Of a stretch of DNA of 64,000 nucleotides, positions 28,926 to 38,765 are shown one piece after another. The position numbers and the translations under genes were made by a program. Position 1 is the stretch's first letter. Each line of letters begins with the position of its first letter. Source of the DNA: Bacteroidota bacterium (lineage in GTDB: Bacteria > Bacteroidota > Bacteroidia > AKYH767-A > OLB10); NCBI GenBank assembly GCA_016714005.1, contig JADJOA010000014.1, forward strand, positions 248,001-312,000, in the 5' to 3' direction. A model generated the notes under the pieces. That model made no database searches. It saw nothing but the letters and a program-made list of their open reading frames with translations, and was not told where the DNA came from.

Positions 28926-28969
28926 AAGAACGGAACGCTTGTTTTAACAAGCGTTCCGTTCTTGTTTTT
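28926..28969 (+). terminator. Rho-independent terminator
   Basis: A perfect 18-bp inverted repeat (28926-28943 with 28946-28963) with a two-base central gap is followed by a T-rich tail (GTTTTT). It lies just after the stop of the T9SS protein gene. The symmetric stem with flanking A/T could act in both directions. Confidence 0.9.
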
Positions 28970-29078
28970 AATTACACCTTCCCAAATTCTAACTAAAACC
29001 GCCAAATACTAAAAAAGCTTATTTATTTCCCTGAGTCCATATCATATTTGCTTAACAAAATTTTAAATAAGCATAAAA

Positions 29079-30293
29079 ATGAAACCCAAATTAAAAACAC
29101 TTATCACAGCATTGCTGGTTACAGTAACCTTGCAGGCAAATGCTCAATGGAGCTTAACAGGAAACGCAGCAACTTCAAGTGCTAACTTTCTTGGAACTAC
29201 GGATGCACAACCACTCAGGTTTCGTACGTCAAACACGCTGCGTATGAATCTTGATGCTAACGGTAGGCTCGGATTAGGTGTTGCCTCTCCGGTTTATAGA
29301 TTTGATGTTTTGACTTCAACCGAATTGCGTGGTGTTAACCTTAGTAATAACTATAATGGAACAAGTACCTCTTATGGTTTATACAGCGTTGCCAACAATC
29401 CTGGCACAGGGAGTGCTTACGGCATGTATGCGCAGGGGCGTGGTGCAGGTGGAAATAGCATAGGAGTTTACGGTACTGCCTCTGAAGGATCTGCTAATTA
29501 TGCATTATACGGTGTCGGCTACTCTGCTGCCGGGTTAAATGCTTATGGTATATATGCAACAGCTACAGGTGCAGGTGCTCAAAACTATGGTGCTTATTTG
29601 TCTACAACCGGAACATCAACTACGGGCAACACTGCATTGTACGCCACATCATCTGGTGCATCGCCACTTAACTATGGTGTATATGCAAGTGCAAGCGGAG
29701 GGACTACTAACTGGGCTGGTTACTTTGTGCAAAACACCTACACAGGCGGAGCCGTAGGCATCGGCACAACAACAATTGCCGACAGTAAATTTTCTGTTCA
29801 GCAAACAGGGACAACATTGGCTACTGCAAAATTTGTAAATACAAGTAAAGGTGCAAATATAAGTTGGGTGCATTTTGGAACAACAGGCGATTGGTATTTG
29901 CGCAGTTCTGCCAATACCGGTAAAGTTATTTTGCAAGATCAAAATGCAAGTGCAACAGTTTGCATAGGCAGTGCTCAGGCTGCAAGCGGATACAAACTTT
30001 CCGTTGCTGGCAAAGTAATGTGTACAGAGTTAAAAGTATTACTGCAGGCCAACTGGCCCGATTATGTTTTTGCAAAAGATTATGAATTGATGCCGTTAAA
30101 AAAGCTAGAAGAATTTATTTCCACAAACAGTCATTTGCCTGGTGTGCCCTCAGCAAAAGAAATGGAAACGGAAGGTGGCATTGCTATTGGTGAAATGCAA
30201 ACTGTTTTATTAAAGAAGTTAGAAGAAGCCAATCTTTATATCCTGCAACTCAACAAGCGTTTGGAAGAATTGGAAGCCAAACTCAATAAGTAA
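29079..30293 (+). CDS. Secreted tail-fibre-like repeat protein
   Basis: The 404-residue protein has a signal peptide ending in NAQ. The central part has about seven imperfect repeats built on the theme YG-x-YA/YS followed by a Gly/Ala/Thr-rich stretch, each about 25-30 residues, suggesting a beta-solenoid or fibre. The C-terminal region contains WPDYVFAKDYELMPLKKLE, HLPGVPSAKEM and a terminal coiled coil (LLKKLEEANLYILQLNKRL), a set common in large Bacteroidetes surface proteins of phage-fibre type. No T9SS domain is present. A surface adhesin or fibre role is plausible but not proven. Confidence 0.75.
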   Translation: MKPKLKTLITALLVTVTLQANAQWSLTGNAATSSANFLGTTDAQPLRFRTSNTLRMNLDANGRLGLGVASPVYRFDVLTSTELRGVNLSNNYNGTSTSYGLYSVANNPGTGSAYGMYAQGRGAGGNSIGVYGTASEGSANYALYGVGYSAAGLNAYGIYATATGAGAQNYGAYLSTTGTSTTGNTALYATSSGASPLNYGVYASASGGTTNWAGYFVQNTYTGGAVGIGTTTIADSKFSVQQTGTTLATAKFVNTSKGANISWVHFGTTGDWYLRSSANTGKVILQDQNASATVCIGSAQAASGYKLSVAGKVMCTELKVLLQANWPDYVFAKDYELMPLKKLEEFISTNSHLPGVPSAKEMETEGGIAIGEMQTVLLKKLEEANLYILQLNKRLEELEAKLNK

Positions 30294-30322
30294 TTGTGTA
30301 ATAAACTTTAAAAAAACACACA

Positions 30323-32575
30323 ATGAACATAAACATAAAAATATCCATGCACAGAATAATTGTTCTCTGTATGGGTGCTCTGCTAAGTTTACCGGCATTG
30401 GCACAAAACAGGCAAACGCTTTTAGAAGAATTTGCAAAGCCTGTTACAACCAATGGCTGGATAGACTTTAGAGAAGGAAATACACTTAATGTACAAACAT
30501 TGTTTACCTATCAAAAACAAATGTTTGGCTTAACACAGTTTGATGATATGCAAGAATACAAAGTGCAGTCAGACGAAATTGGCTTTACGCACTTCCGGTT
30601 TCAGCAATACCATAAAGGAGTAAAAATTATTGGTGCCGAGGTTATTGCTCACCACAACGGGCAATATTTAAAAAGTGTAAACGGACACTGGGCCGAAAAT
30701 CTTGATTTAAATGTTTCCAATTCTATTGATGAGCAAACAGCGTTTGAAAATGCAAAATCATCTTTACAAAATGTACAGTATTTTATTTGGGAACACCCTG
30801 AGCTGGCAGATGTTTTAAGTAAAAACTCAAACGGACAGAAAGATTTCAGTAAACCCAAAGGGCAGTTGGTTATTTGTAGGAAAAACACGTATGGAGATTT
30901 TACTTCAGATAATTTAAACCTTGCGTACTATTTCAGGATGGTAGTATTACCTTCAACCGAATCAAAGGATATTTACGTAGATGCCGTAACCGGTGAGATT
31001 ATGAGTAAGGTTCAGCTGGCTGTTGAATGTAACAACAACACCGGCAACACTTCTTGGTATGGAAGCAAAACATTTACGGCAGCCTATTTCGGATGGCCAA
31101 ATAACAATTGGTTTTTAGAAGCACAATGCACTGGTGAGGCACGCATCAGAACCCGCAGGGCGACCCCATTCTTCCTTACAATTATGGCGATGCCAATGGT
31201 GCATGGACTGATCCGGACGGAACCAACGGCTATAACATGCGTGCAGGGGTTACTACCTTTTTTGGAATGAGAAAAACCTACGATTATTTTAAACTTAATC
31301 ACAACAGGCTAAGTTATAACAACAGCAATGGTACAGTGGATGCCTATAGCGAAATACTTGGTGGATTGTGGAATACAGTTGACAATGCAAAATGGGATCC
31401 AATATATAACGCAATGTTTTTTGGTGCTGGAGCAACCGGTGCTGCAACAGACGATATTAACTCCATTGATATTGTTGGGCATGAGTTTACACATGGCGTG
31501 GTGCAGTATAGTGCCGGACTTGTTTATCAGGGCGAGAGCGGTGCGCTAAACGAATCGTTTGCCGATATTTTTGGTGAGTGTATTGAGTTCCTATTCACTT
31601 GGCATGATGGATTGGATTAATGGACTTGAAACGGGAGATCCGGTTAGAGATTATGCAAATCCAAATGCATACAGCCAGCCCGATACGTATATGGGCGACT
31701 TCTGGTATCCGCCATCAGGAAGTTATGATAAGGGTGGAGTGCATATAAACAGCGGGGTGCAAAATTTTTGGTTTTATCTTTTAACACTAGGAGGATCAGG
31801 TACCAATGATACCAACCAAACATATATCGTTACCGGAATTGGCTTAACCAAAGCGGCACAAATTACTTATCGTAACCTCAATAATTATCTAACCTCAGCC
31901 TCTAATTATTTTGATGCCCGCGAAGGTTCGTTGCGCGCTGCCACTGATTTGTTCGGTTGGTGTTCAAACGAAGTTTTGCAAACAGCAAGGGCATGGTATG
32001 CTGTTGGTGTTGCACGTACCTGTCCCGATTGGGACTATATTGTTCCGTGCGGGAACCTTACTTCGGGAATAAATTACAGAGGCGTTAATTCTATTAGCAA
32101 TAACAACACTTGTACTACCACACTTGCAAGCGGAGCCAATGCTATGTTCTCAGCAACTGCAACTGGAGGTATTACCTTAAAACCAGGTTTTACAGCAACA
32201 CAGGGTTGTGCATTTACTGCTGCTATTGATGCATGTAACGAAGCTGCCTACAACAAACTTTCGTTTCACCACCAGCAAAACGCATCTCAAAACACAGAAC
32301 CAACAGTTCCGATAAAAATACATTCGCTGTTTCCAAATCCTGCAAACAATAAGGTTACTATACAGTTTGAATCTTCCAGCGATGTTTCGGAAATACAACT
32401 ATCTATTGTTGACATTTCGGGTAGAATTGTTCATCTCAAACCATATAACATGCAGCAATATCAAAGCATGAAAACAGCAATGGTTGACATTAAGAATTTT
32501 AATTCCGGTATTTATTTTATCTACATCCGCGACAAAAATTCAACCGTAAACCACAAGCTCGTTATCTCGCAGTAG
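30323..32575 (+). CDS. M4 (thermolysin-type) metalloprotease with T9SS sorting domain, frameshifted
   Basis: About 750 residues after repair. Order: signal peptide, FTP/PepSY propeptide region, peptidase M4 domain with the zinc motif HEFTH (nt 31480-31494, DIVGHEFTHGV), GALNESFADIFG carrying the third zinc ligand Glu, and GGVHINSGVQNFWFYL with the catalytic His. A stalk-like domain (GITLKPGFTATQGCAF, 3-coathanger-like) precedes the T9SS sorting domain (SLFPNPANNKVTIQF). Breaks: a missing G near 31134 (restores THQNPQGDP) and an extra C near 31591 (restores EFYSLGMMDW). It is expected to be secreted and proteolytically matured. Confidence 0.92.
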
Positions 32576-32604
32576 GCTTAAGCGATATAAATTAATTTCC
32601 TAAC

Positions 32605-32660
32605 GCGAAGTTCGCAAAGAATGGAGTTGTACCTCATTCCTATGCGAACTTCGCGCTTTT
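32605..32660 (+). terminator. Rho-independent terminator after the M4 protease gene
   Basis: A 12-bp perfect stem (GCGAAGTTCGCA at 32605-32616 with its complement at 32643-32654) has an inner GAATG/CATTC extension and a short T tail (CTTTT). It lies 30 bp beyond the protease stop. Confidence 0.85.
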
Positions 32661-32787
32661 GCATACCGCAAATTGCCAAATTCTCAAAATAATTACCAAA
32701 TTCTCAAAAACAACAAAAACAAAAAAGCCTGTTAAGATATTTGACTATTATTTTAAAACAATACATCAACCCTAAAAAATTAATATC

Positions 32788-34476
32788 ATGCAAAAGCAAA
32801 CAAAAAACACCAGTGCTTTAGTAAGAATCAAGTTCTTCTTATTTCTTTTAACCATCGTGTGTTCTGCATTTAATGCAAATGCGCAAACACTGCAATGGGA
32901 ATATACGCTAACTGTATCGGGACGCATTCCCTCTGCCGGCAAAATGGCCACACATTCCACAGGCAGTTATTCTGCTGGTACCGAAAATAACCAGGCCTTA
33001 AGAAAAGTGTTGCGCTTATTAAAGCTAAGTCCCTCGGGAGCTTTTTTATATTCCAACTCATTCACATTTGGAACAGCCGTTACAACGCTCGACATCAATA
33101 AAATTTTGGTAGACGCTTCCGGAAATTGTTATGTACTTATGGAAACCAATAACACTACTTCAGGTGGTATAGATACATGGTTATTTTCTTATTCATCATC
33201 GCTTGCATTCAGATGGGCAACCTTAATAAACTTTGATGTTTTTGACCGAGCTGCTGATTTATCCTTAACCACAACCGGTAAAATACTCGCTATGGTTAAC
33301 TACACTCCCTCTGCAAGCACTACCGTTGCAAAAAATGTAGGAATTAAGCGGTTGCTTACATCATCAGGCGCCACCGACCTCACCATAAATTTTACATCCT
33401 CATATAACAAACAGGCTGTACGAATGGTAAGCGATGCTGCGGGAGGCATCGTTTTATGCGGACGCAATTATCTTACCCCTGCCGACCATCAGGCCATGAT
33501 TGTTAAATACAGTGCAACAGGCAGCTACCAGTGGGCACGTTACTTTACTTACTCCCCATACGTGTCAGGCAACTTGCGCGACTTTTTCCGCGATATGGTT
33601 ATTGATAACGCATCAAATGTTTTTGCAGTTGGCGGTGGAGGAAATTTTACAGGACTCGGACAAGAAGGTTATGTTAAAAAATACAATGGAACAACAGGTG
33701 CTGATATGGCATCGCACTACTATAGCACACCGGGTAATGATTTTATTTCGCATGCACGGATAGATGGCTCAGGTAATATTACTGTTGCCGGTGAAACAGT
33801 TAATCCTAATTCTGTTTTTTTCAGACGCCTAAATAATTCGCTATCCACTGTGCAGGCAACCGGCACTCGCAATCTTTCAACTACAATTTTCCTGCCGGTA
33901 AGTAATTTTTTCATAACCGATTTTTTACTTAATCCCAACGGCAGTGTAGTGTTTGCCTATTTTTCACAAAATGGGGCTACCATCTCAACCTACTATACCA
34001 CTCTGTTAAAACTAAACAGCAGTGGAGGTTTGGTTTTCGAAAACAGTTTTAATGCAACACCACGCCAACTCTGTGCTGCACCACCAACCAATTTTCCCAA
34101 CAACGAATTTCTGCTTCTGTTCAACCCCAATATTACAACAGGCACCAGCAACTGGAAAATTAGAAAATACACATCGCCCGCATCGCGTTTTGCTAATGAT
34201 GAACTGGAAGAATTTACAACAGAAAATATAAGCCCCGTAGTTTTTCCAAATCCGGCTGCAACAGAACTTACAATAGAAAACTCCGGAGCCATTTCGCAAA
34301 TCCAGTTGTTTGATATGCAGGGAAAAATGTACCAACCTCCAGTTATCAATTCAGAAATTTTTGATTCGTCACAAAAAATAAAATTAAATGTATCGCAGTT
34401 GCCTAACGGTGTTTATTTTATAAACACCGTTGGAAAAACCGAATCCAAAACAACAAGATTGGTTATACAGCATTAA
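32788..34476 (+). CDS. Secreted SBBP-like beta-propeller protein with T9SS sorting domain
   Basis: The 562-residue protein has a signal peptide (FFLFLLTIVCSAFNANAQ). Repeats of the form KLSPSGAFLYSNSF, VDASGNCYVLME, VSDAAGGIVLCGRN and VIDNASNVFAVGGGG fit a beta propeller. A T9SS sorting domain follows (VFPNPAATELTIENSG ... PNGVYFINTVGKTESKTTRLV). Exported by type IX secretion; ligand unknown. Intact. It shares its architecture with the protein at 27453-28904. Confidence 0.82.
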   Translation: MQKQTKNTSALVRIKFFLFLLTIVCSAFNANAQTLQWEYTLTVSGRIPSAGKMATHSTGSYSAGTENNQALRKVLRLLKLSPSGAFLYSNSFTFGTAVTTLDINKILVDASGNCYVLMETNNTTSGGIDTWLFSYSSSLAFRWATLINFDVFDRAADLSLTTTGKILAMVNYTPSASTTVAKNVGIKRLLTSSGATDLTINFTSSYNKQAVRMVSDAAGGIVLCGRNYLTPADHQAMIVKYSATGSYQWARYFTYSPYVSGNLRDFFRDMVIDNASNVFAVGGGGNFTGLGQEGYVKKYNGTTGADMASHYYSTPGNDFISHARIDGSGNITVAGETVNPNSVFFRRLNNSLSTVQATGTRNLSTTIFLPVSNFFITDFLLNPNGSVVFAYFSQNGATISTYYTTLLKLNSSGGLVFENSFNATPRQLCAAPPTNFPNNEFLLLFNPNITTGTSNWKIRKYTSPASRFANDELEEFTTENISPVVFPNPAATELTIENSGAISQIQLFDMQGKMYQPPVINSEIFDSSQKIKLNVSQLPNGVYFINTVGKTESKTTRLVIQH

Positions 34477-34575
34477 AGCAAAGCAATAACGTAAATCATC
34501 CCGAATTCAAATGATGCATTTATAAACATCGGGGATAGACAGTTGTTTTATATTTTATAAACTCGTCAGGATGTT

Positions 34576-34583
34576 TACTTTTG
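34576..34583 (+). promoter_or_regulatory. Bacteroidetes -7 promoter element before the TPR kinase (TACTTTTG)
   Basis: TACTTTTG matches TAnnTTTG and lies 24 bp before the kinase start. A weak TTGT at 34543-34546 is somewhat far for a -33 box. Confidence 0.45.
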
Positions 34584-34606
34584 AATAATAAATTCTAACC
34601 GGCAAT

Positions 34607-37095
34607 ATGGAAGTTAATGTGCACTTAGCCGCTAATGCAAATAATAATTGCAGTGGTACTGTTGTAAAAGGAGGATTTGTTTGCCGACTTTTTTTGATAT
34701 GGATAGTAGCATTTGTAATGATGCAATTAACCGTTAAAGCACAAACAAATTCTACTATTGATTCATTAAAAACAGTATTTGCAAACACCACTGATGCTAC
34801 CCAAAAAATAAAAGCCGGCATAAGTATATTTAATTTTTATAAAAAAATAATTCATCCGAAGCCATAAAATATTTAAAAGAGGCTTATGCACTTGTTAAAG
34901 AAAAAAAATATTCAAAAGAACAACTCACATGCGAACAAAGATTAGCCGCATATTATAAAGATAATAAAGAGTTTGCCGCTGCATTATCTTATGTAAAGCT
35001 TGCGCAGGAGGGAGCAAAGCTTTTAAATGACAGCTTAGAATACATGCAGGCAATAAATACCGAAGGAATTATTTTTTTAGACCAAAAAAAAGATTCCGTT
35101 GCCGAAGTAAAATTTAACCATGCACTTAAATATGCTGTATTGTTAAATAATAAACAGGAAGAAGCCCGTCTTTACAACAACCTGTCGGTTATTTATAAAA
35201 GAAAGCTTGAGTTAGCCAAAGCACTTGAGTTGTCAGAAAAATCATTGCAAATTAAAAAAGCATTGAGTGACACTTTAGGTATTGCTTATTCCTATTATGG
35301 CATGGCCAACATTTTAACAGATTTAGGCAAATACGATGATGCACTGAAATACACAATAGATGCTGCCAAATATTTTGAATTAAAAAACGAACAAAAAGGA
35401 TTGCTGGCAGCCTACTCGGTGATGGGTTCGCTATATTTCAGATACCTGAAAATTAATAAGCAGGCCATTGCTGCGTACCATCAGAGCATTGCACTTAATA
35501 TTAAATTCGGAATAAAAAACAACCTTGATATTGTTTACAACAATCTTGCAAACGTGTATAAGGCAGAGCAACAAATGGATTCTGCTCTTTTTTATTATGA
35601 ACTTGCTTACCAAAAGGCCGTTGAATTTGAAAACAGCACCATCATTACCCTTGTTGAAAATAATTTGGCTGATTTATATTTAAAATTAGACAAGCCTCAG
35701 CAATCTTATAAATATGCCATTGCTGCTTTTCAAAAAAGTATAAAACAGGAAGGAGCTAAAATAAATATTTTCAGTACGGCTTCAACACTTTCAAAAGTAT
35801 ATTTAGCACTTGGCATGGCCGACTCGGCATATTATTATGCAAAGTATTCATATAACGAAGGTTTAGAGAATAAATATTCCGAACACTATTTAAAGTACGT
35901 TCATAACCTGGCCGATGTTTGCAAAAAAACAAATAAATTTAACGAAGCCGTTGACTATTATAATGAGGTTATTGCAATTTCAGATAGCATCAGTAGTAAA
36001 GAAAGAGTAATTTACGCAACTGAACTAAACACCAAATACGAAACCGCAAAAAAAGAAAATGAAATTACCAAACTAAACAGCGATAAAAAAATACAGCAAC
36101 TGCAATTAGAAAAACAAAAAGCACTGCTTGCCGGAAATGTATTGGAAGCAAAACAAAAACAACAGGAAATAAATTTGTTAAACCAGCAACAGCAAATTCA
36201 GGAATTAAAACTTACACAACAGCGCGAAGCACTTGCATTAAAAGAACTCGAATCGCAAACTAAGGACAGACAACTAAAAATTACGGAGCAGGAAAAAGAA
36301 TTGAAAGAGGCAGAGCTGACGCAACAACGGTTTTCGAAAAATTTAATTCTCGCAGGAGCTTTTGTGCTTCTTGCATTTGCCGGGCTTGGCTTTAATCTTT
36401 ACCGAATTAACACAAAGCGTAAAAATGAAAGAGAAAAATTCCAGTTGCAAAACCAGTTGAGCGAAATGCGTTTGGAAGCACTTCGCTCACAAATGAATCC
36501 GCATTTTATTTTTAATGCACTTAACTCCATTAACCGCTACATTATTCGCAGCGACAGGGAAACTGCAAGCGAGTATCTTATAAAATTTTCAAAATTGATG
36601 CGGTTAATACTTGAAAATTCCAAATCATCCTTTATTCCATTGGCAAATGAACTGGAAGCATTAAAGCTTTATGTTGAAATGGAATTGCTTCGGTTTGACA
36701 ATAAATTTGATTTTAACATTAACATTGCTAGTGATGTGTTGCAAGAGAAAACGCAAATTCCGCCAATGGTATTGCAACCGTTTATTGAAAACGCCATTTG
36801 GCATGGACTAATGAATAAAAAAGAAAAAGGAACCATTACTGTAAGTGTAGAAAGCAAATCGGTAGATAAACTTTTTGTGGTAATAGAAGACAATGGTGTG
36901 GGGAGACAAAAAGCAGGAGAGCAACGCAGCCAACATGCCAACACAGGCAAATCGTTTGGTATGCAAATTACACGCGACAGGCTTGCCGGCATAAATGGAA
37001 CTGATAAACAATTCCGCATAATTGATTTAACCGACAATAACAACAACCCAGCCGGAACAAGAGTTGAGTTGGAAATTACAACCATTGCAGCATAG
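34607..37095 (+). CDS. TPR-containing LytS-type sensor histidine kinase, frameshifted
   Basis: About 830 residues after repair. A signal/anchor sequence is followed by an array of about seven tetratricopeptide repeats in the periplasm (e.g. ARLYNNLSVIYKRKLELAKA, IAYSYYGMANILTDLGKYDDA). A Gln/Glu/Lys coiled coil and one membrane helix (NLILAGAFVLLAFAGLGFNL) come next. The cytoplasmic His_kinase domain has the H box QMNPHFIFNALNSINRYI and an N box FIENAIWHGL. A missing A in the run near 34846 breaks the frame; adding it gives FYKKNNSSEAIKYLKEAY. The kinase most likely phosphorylates the LytTR regulator encoded 3 bp downstream. Confidence 0.9.
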
Positions 37096-37098
37096 TTT

Positions 37099-37845
37099 AT
37101 GATTAAAGCCATTTTAGTTGATGATGAAGTAAGCTGCACCGATGTGCTGCACTGGCAGTTGGAAACCTACTGCCCATCGGTAAAAGTTTTATACGAATGC
37201 AACTCACCCGAAGATGCCATTGAAAAAATAAAAACACTTCAGCCAGATGTTATTTTCTTAGACATTGAAATGCCAGGCATGAATGCTTTTGAAATGCTCA
37301 ATGCGCTAAAACCCTTTTCGTTTGAAGTTATTTTTACCACTGCTTACAACCAGTTTGCCGTACAGGCATTTAAAGAAAAGGCAATTGACTATTTACTAAA
37401 GCCTATAGAGAAAAGTGATTTGATTGCAGCAGTTGAAAAACTGATGCAGAAAGAAAAAACTAAATCATCGGAAAAAATGGAAGAACTATTATCACTTTTT
37501 AAAGAGCAAATGAAAGCCAATAAAAAAGTTGCACTGCCTACCAATGATGGTATTTCTTTTTTAAACGTTGACCAGATTGTGCGTGTAGAAAGTGACAGTA
37601 ACTATAGTTATGTTTTTCTTGAAAAGGGTGAAAAGGTTTGCATTACCAAAACATTAAAGCAAATTGAAGAATCTTTAGAAGGTCAGCCTTTTTACCGTGT
37701 GCACCAATCTCACTTGGTAAACCTCAACCACATTATAAAATACATGAAAGATGGAGGAGGTTATTTAGTGATGAGCGATAACACCACTATTACTGTTGCC
37801 CGTCAGCGCAAGGATGGATTTATGGAAATGTTTTCCAAGCTCTGA
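37099..37845 (+). CDS. LytTR-family response regulator
   Basis: The 248-residue protein has a receiver domain with the acidic pair in LVDDE, the phospho-acceptor Asp in VIFLDIEMPGM (about residue 55), and the Lys in YLLKPIEKSD. A LytTR DNA-binding domain follows (VDQIVRVESDSNYSYVFL, FYRVHQSHLVNLNHI). It pairs with the TPR kinase 3 bp upstream. Targets are unknown; autoregulation is possible. Intact. Confidence 0.93.
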   Translation: MIKAILVDDEVSCTDVLHWQLETYCPSVKVLYECNSPEDAIEKIKTLQPDVIFLDIEMPGMNAFEMLNALKPFSFEVIFTTAYNQFAVQAFKEKAIDYLLKPIEKSDLIAAVEKLMQKEKTKSSEKMEELLSLFKEQMKANKKVALPTNDGISFLNVDQIVRVESDSNYSYVFLEKGEKVCITKTLKQIEESLEGQPFYRVHQSHLVNLNHIIKYMKDGGGYLVMSDNTTITVARQRKDGFMEMFSKL

Positions 37846-38022
37846 AAAAATGAGATGGTTCTATAATAACAATCATATCATTTTGTGTCTAAAAAAACTT
37901 AAGCACTAACCGCTTTCTAAAAATCCGTATTCATCAGAATTTTCCGCGTTATCCCTGCTTGTCTTCAGACAGGAGCGTTTAGTTTTTTATTTTCTTCATC
38001 CGTATTAGCGTATATCATTTCT
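37846..38022. other. Intergenic region before the SOD gene
   Basis: Between the LytTR regulator and the dismutase promoter I see no gene or clear hairpin. It should hold the terminator of the kinase/regulator operon. Confidence 0.4.
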
Positions 38023-38030
38023 TACATTTG
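38023..38030 (+). promoter_or_regulatory. Bacteroidetes -7 promoter element before the SOD gene (TACATTTG)
   Basis: TACATTTG matches TAnnTTTG and lies 22 bp before the dismutase start. No good -33 TTTG box is at the expected distance. Confidence 0.48.
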
Positions 38031-38052
38031 TCTTTCATTAAAGATTAAAGCC

Positions 38053-38763
38053 ATGCATAACAATTCAAGAAGAAATTTTATAAAACAAAGCGCCATAGCA
38101 GGTGCAGGTTTAGTTTTTGCTGCGCGTGGAATTTCTAATGCTTCCCTTGCCGATTCATCAACAACTTTTTCGCTGCCTGCATTGCCATACAAGTATGAAG
38201 AATTAGAACCACACATTGATGCACTCACCATGCAAATACACCACAGCAAACATCACCAGGCTTATGTTGATAATTTAAACAAAGCATTAAAAGATGTAAC
38301 GACTACATATAAAACCATTGAAGAAATTTTAAAAAACATTAGTAAGCACACTGCTGCAGTTCGTAACAATGGCGGTGGCCACTATAACCACACACTGTTT
38401 TGGAAACTAATGAAACCAAACGGTGGCGGCACACCAACTGGAAGTTTATCTGATGCAATAAATACAACCTTTGGCGATTTCGAAAAAATGAAGCAGCTTT
38501 TTAACGATGCTGCAAAAAGCCGTTTCGGTAGCGGATGGGCATGGCTCATAAAAAATGCCGAAGGCAAATTAGAAATTACATCTACTCCCAACCAGGACAA
38601 TCCGCTAATGGACGTAGCTGAAAAAAACGGCAAACCCATTTTAGCGCTTGATGTTTGGGAGCACGCTTACTATTTAAAATACCAACACAAGCGAGCCGAT
38701 TATGTTGCCGCTTGGTGGAATGTATTAAACTGGGATGAGGCAGCAAAAAATTTTGCAGCCTGA
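38053..38763 (+). CDS. Fe/Mn superoxide dismutase with a twin-arginine signal
   Basis: The 236-residue protein starts with a Tat-type signal (SRRNFIKQSAIAGAGLVFA), which predicts export of the folded, metal-loaded enzyme. The dismutase follows with all metal ligands in place: His in MQIHHSKHHQAY, His in GGGHYNHTLFW, and Asp and His in LDVWEHAYYLKYQ. GSGWAWLI is also conserved. It converts superoxide to oxygen and hydrogen peroxide in the periplasm. Fe versus Mn preference is not settled by these motifs. The stop lies 2 bp from the convergent pepP stop. Confidence 0.93.
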   Translation: MHNNSRRNFIKQSAIAGAGLVFAARGISNASLADSSTTFSLPALPYKYEELEPHIDALTMQIHHSKHHQAYVDNLNKALKDVTTTYKTIEEILKNISKHTAAVRNNGGGHYNHTLFWKLMKPNGGGTPTGSLSDAINTTFGDFEKMKQLFNDAAKSRFGSGWAWLIKNAEGKLEITSTPNQDNPLMDVAEKNGKPILALDVWEHAYYLKYQHKRADYVAAWWNVLNWDEAAKNFAA

Positions 38764-38765
38764 TT

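Noticed and set aside
27453..30293. Possible CRISPR or tandem DNA repeats in the secreted gene run
   Set aside because: The periodicity is at protein level, imperfect and in frame; there are no regular spacers.
36669..37139. 156-codon minus-strand frame over the TPR kinase end
   Set aside because: It overlaps the conserved kinase catalytic region and the start of the LytTR gene; no independent support.
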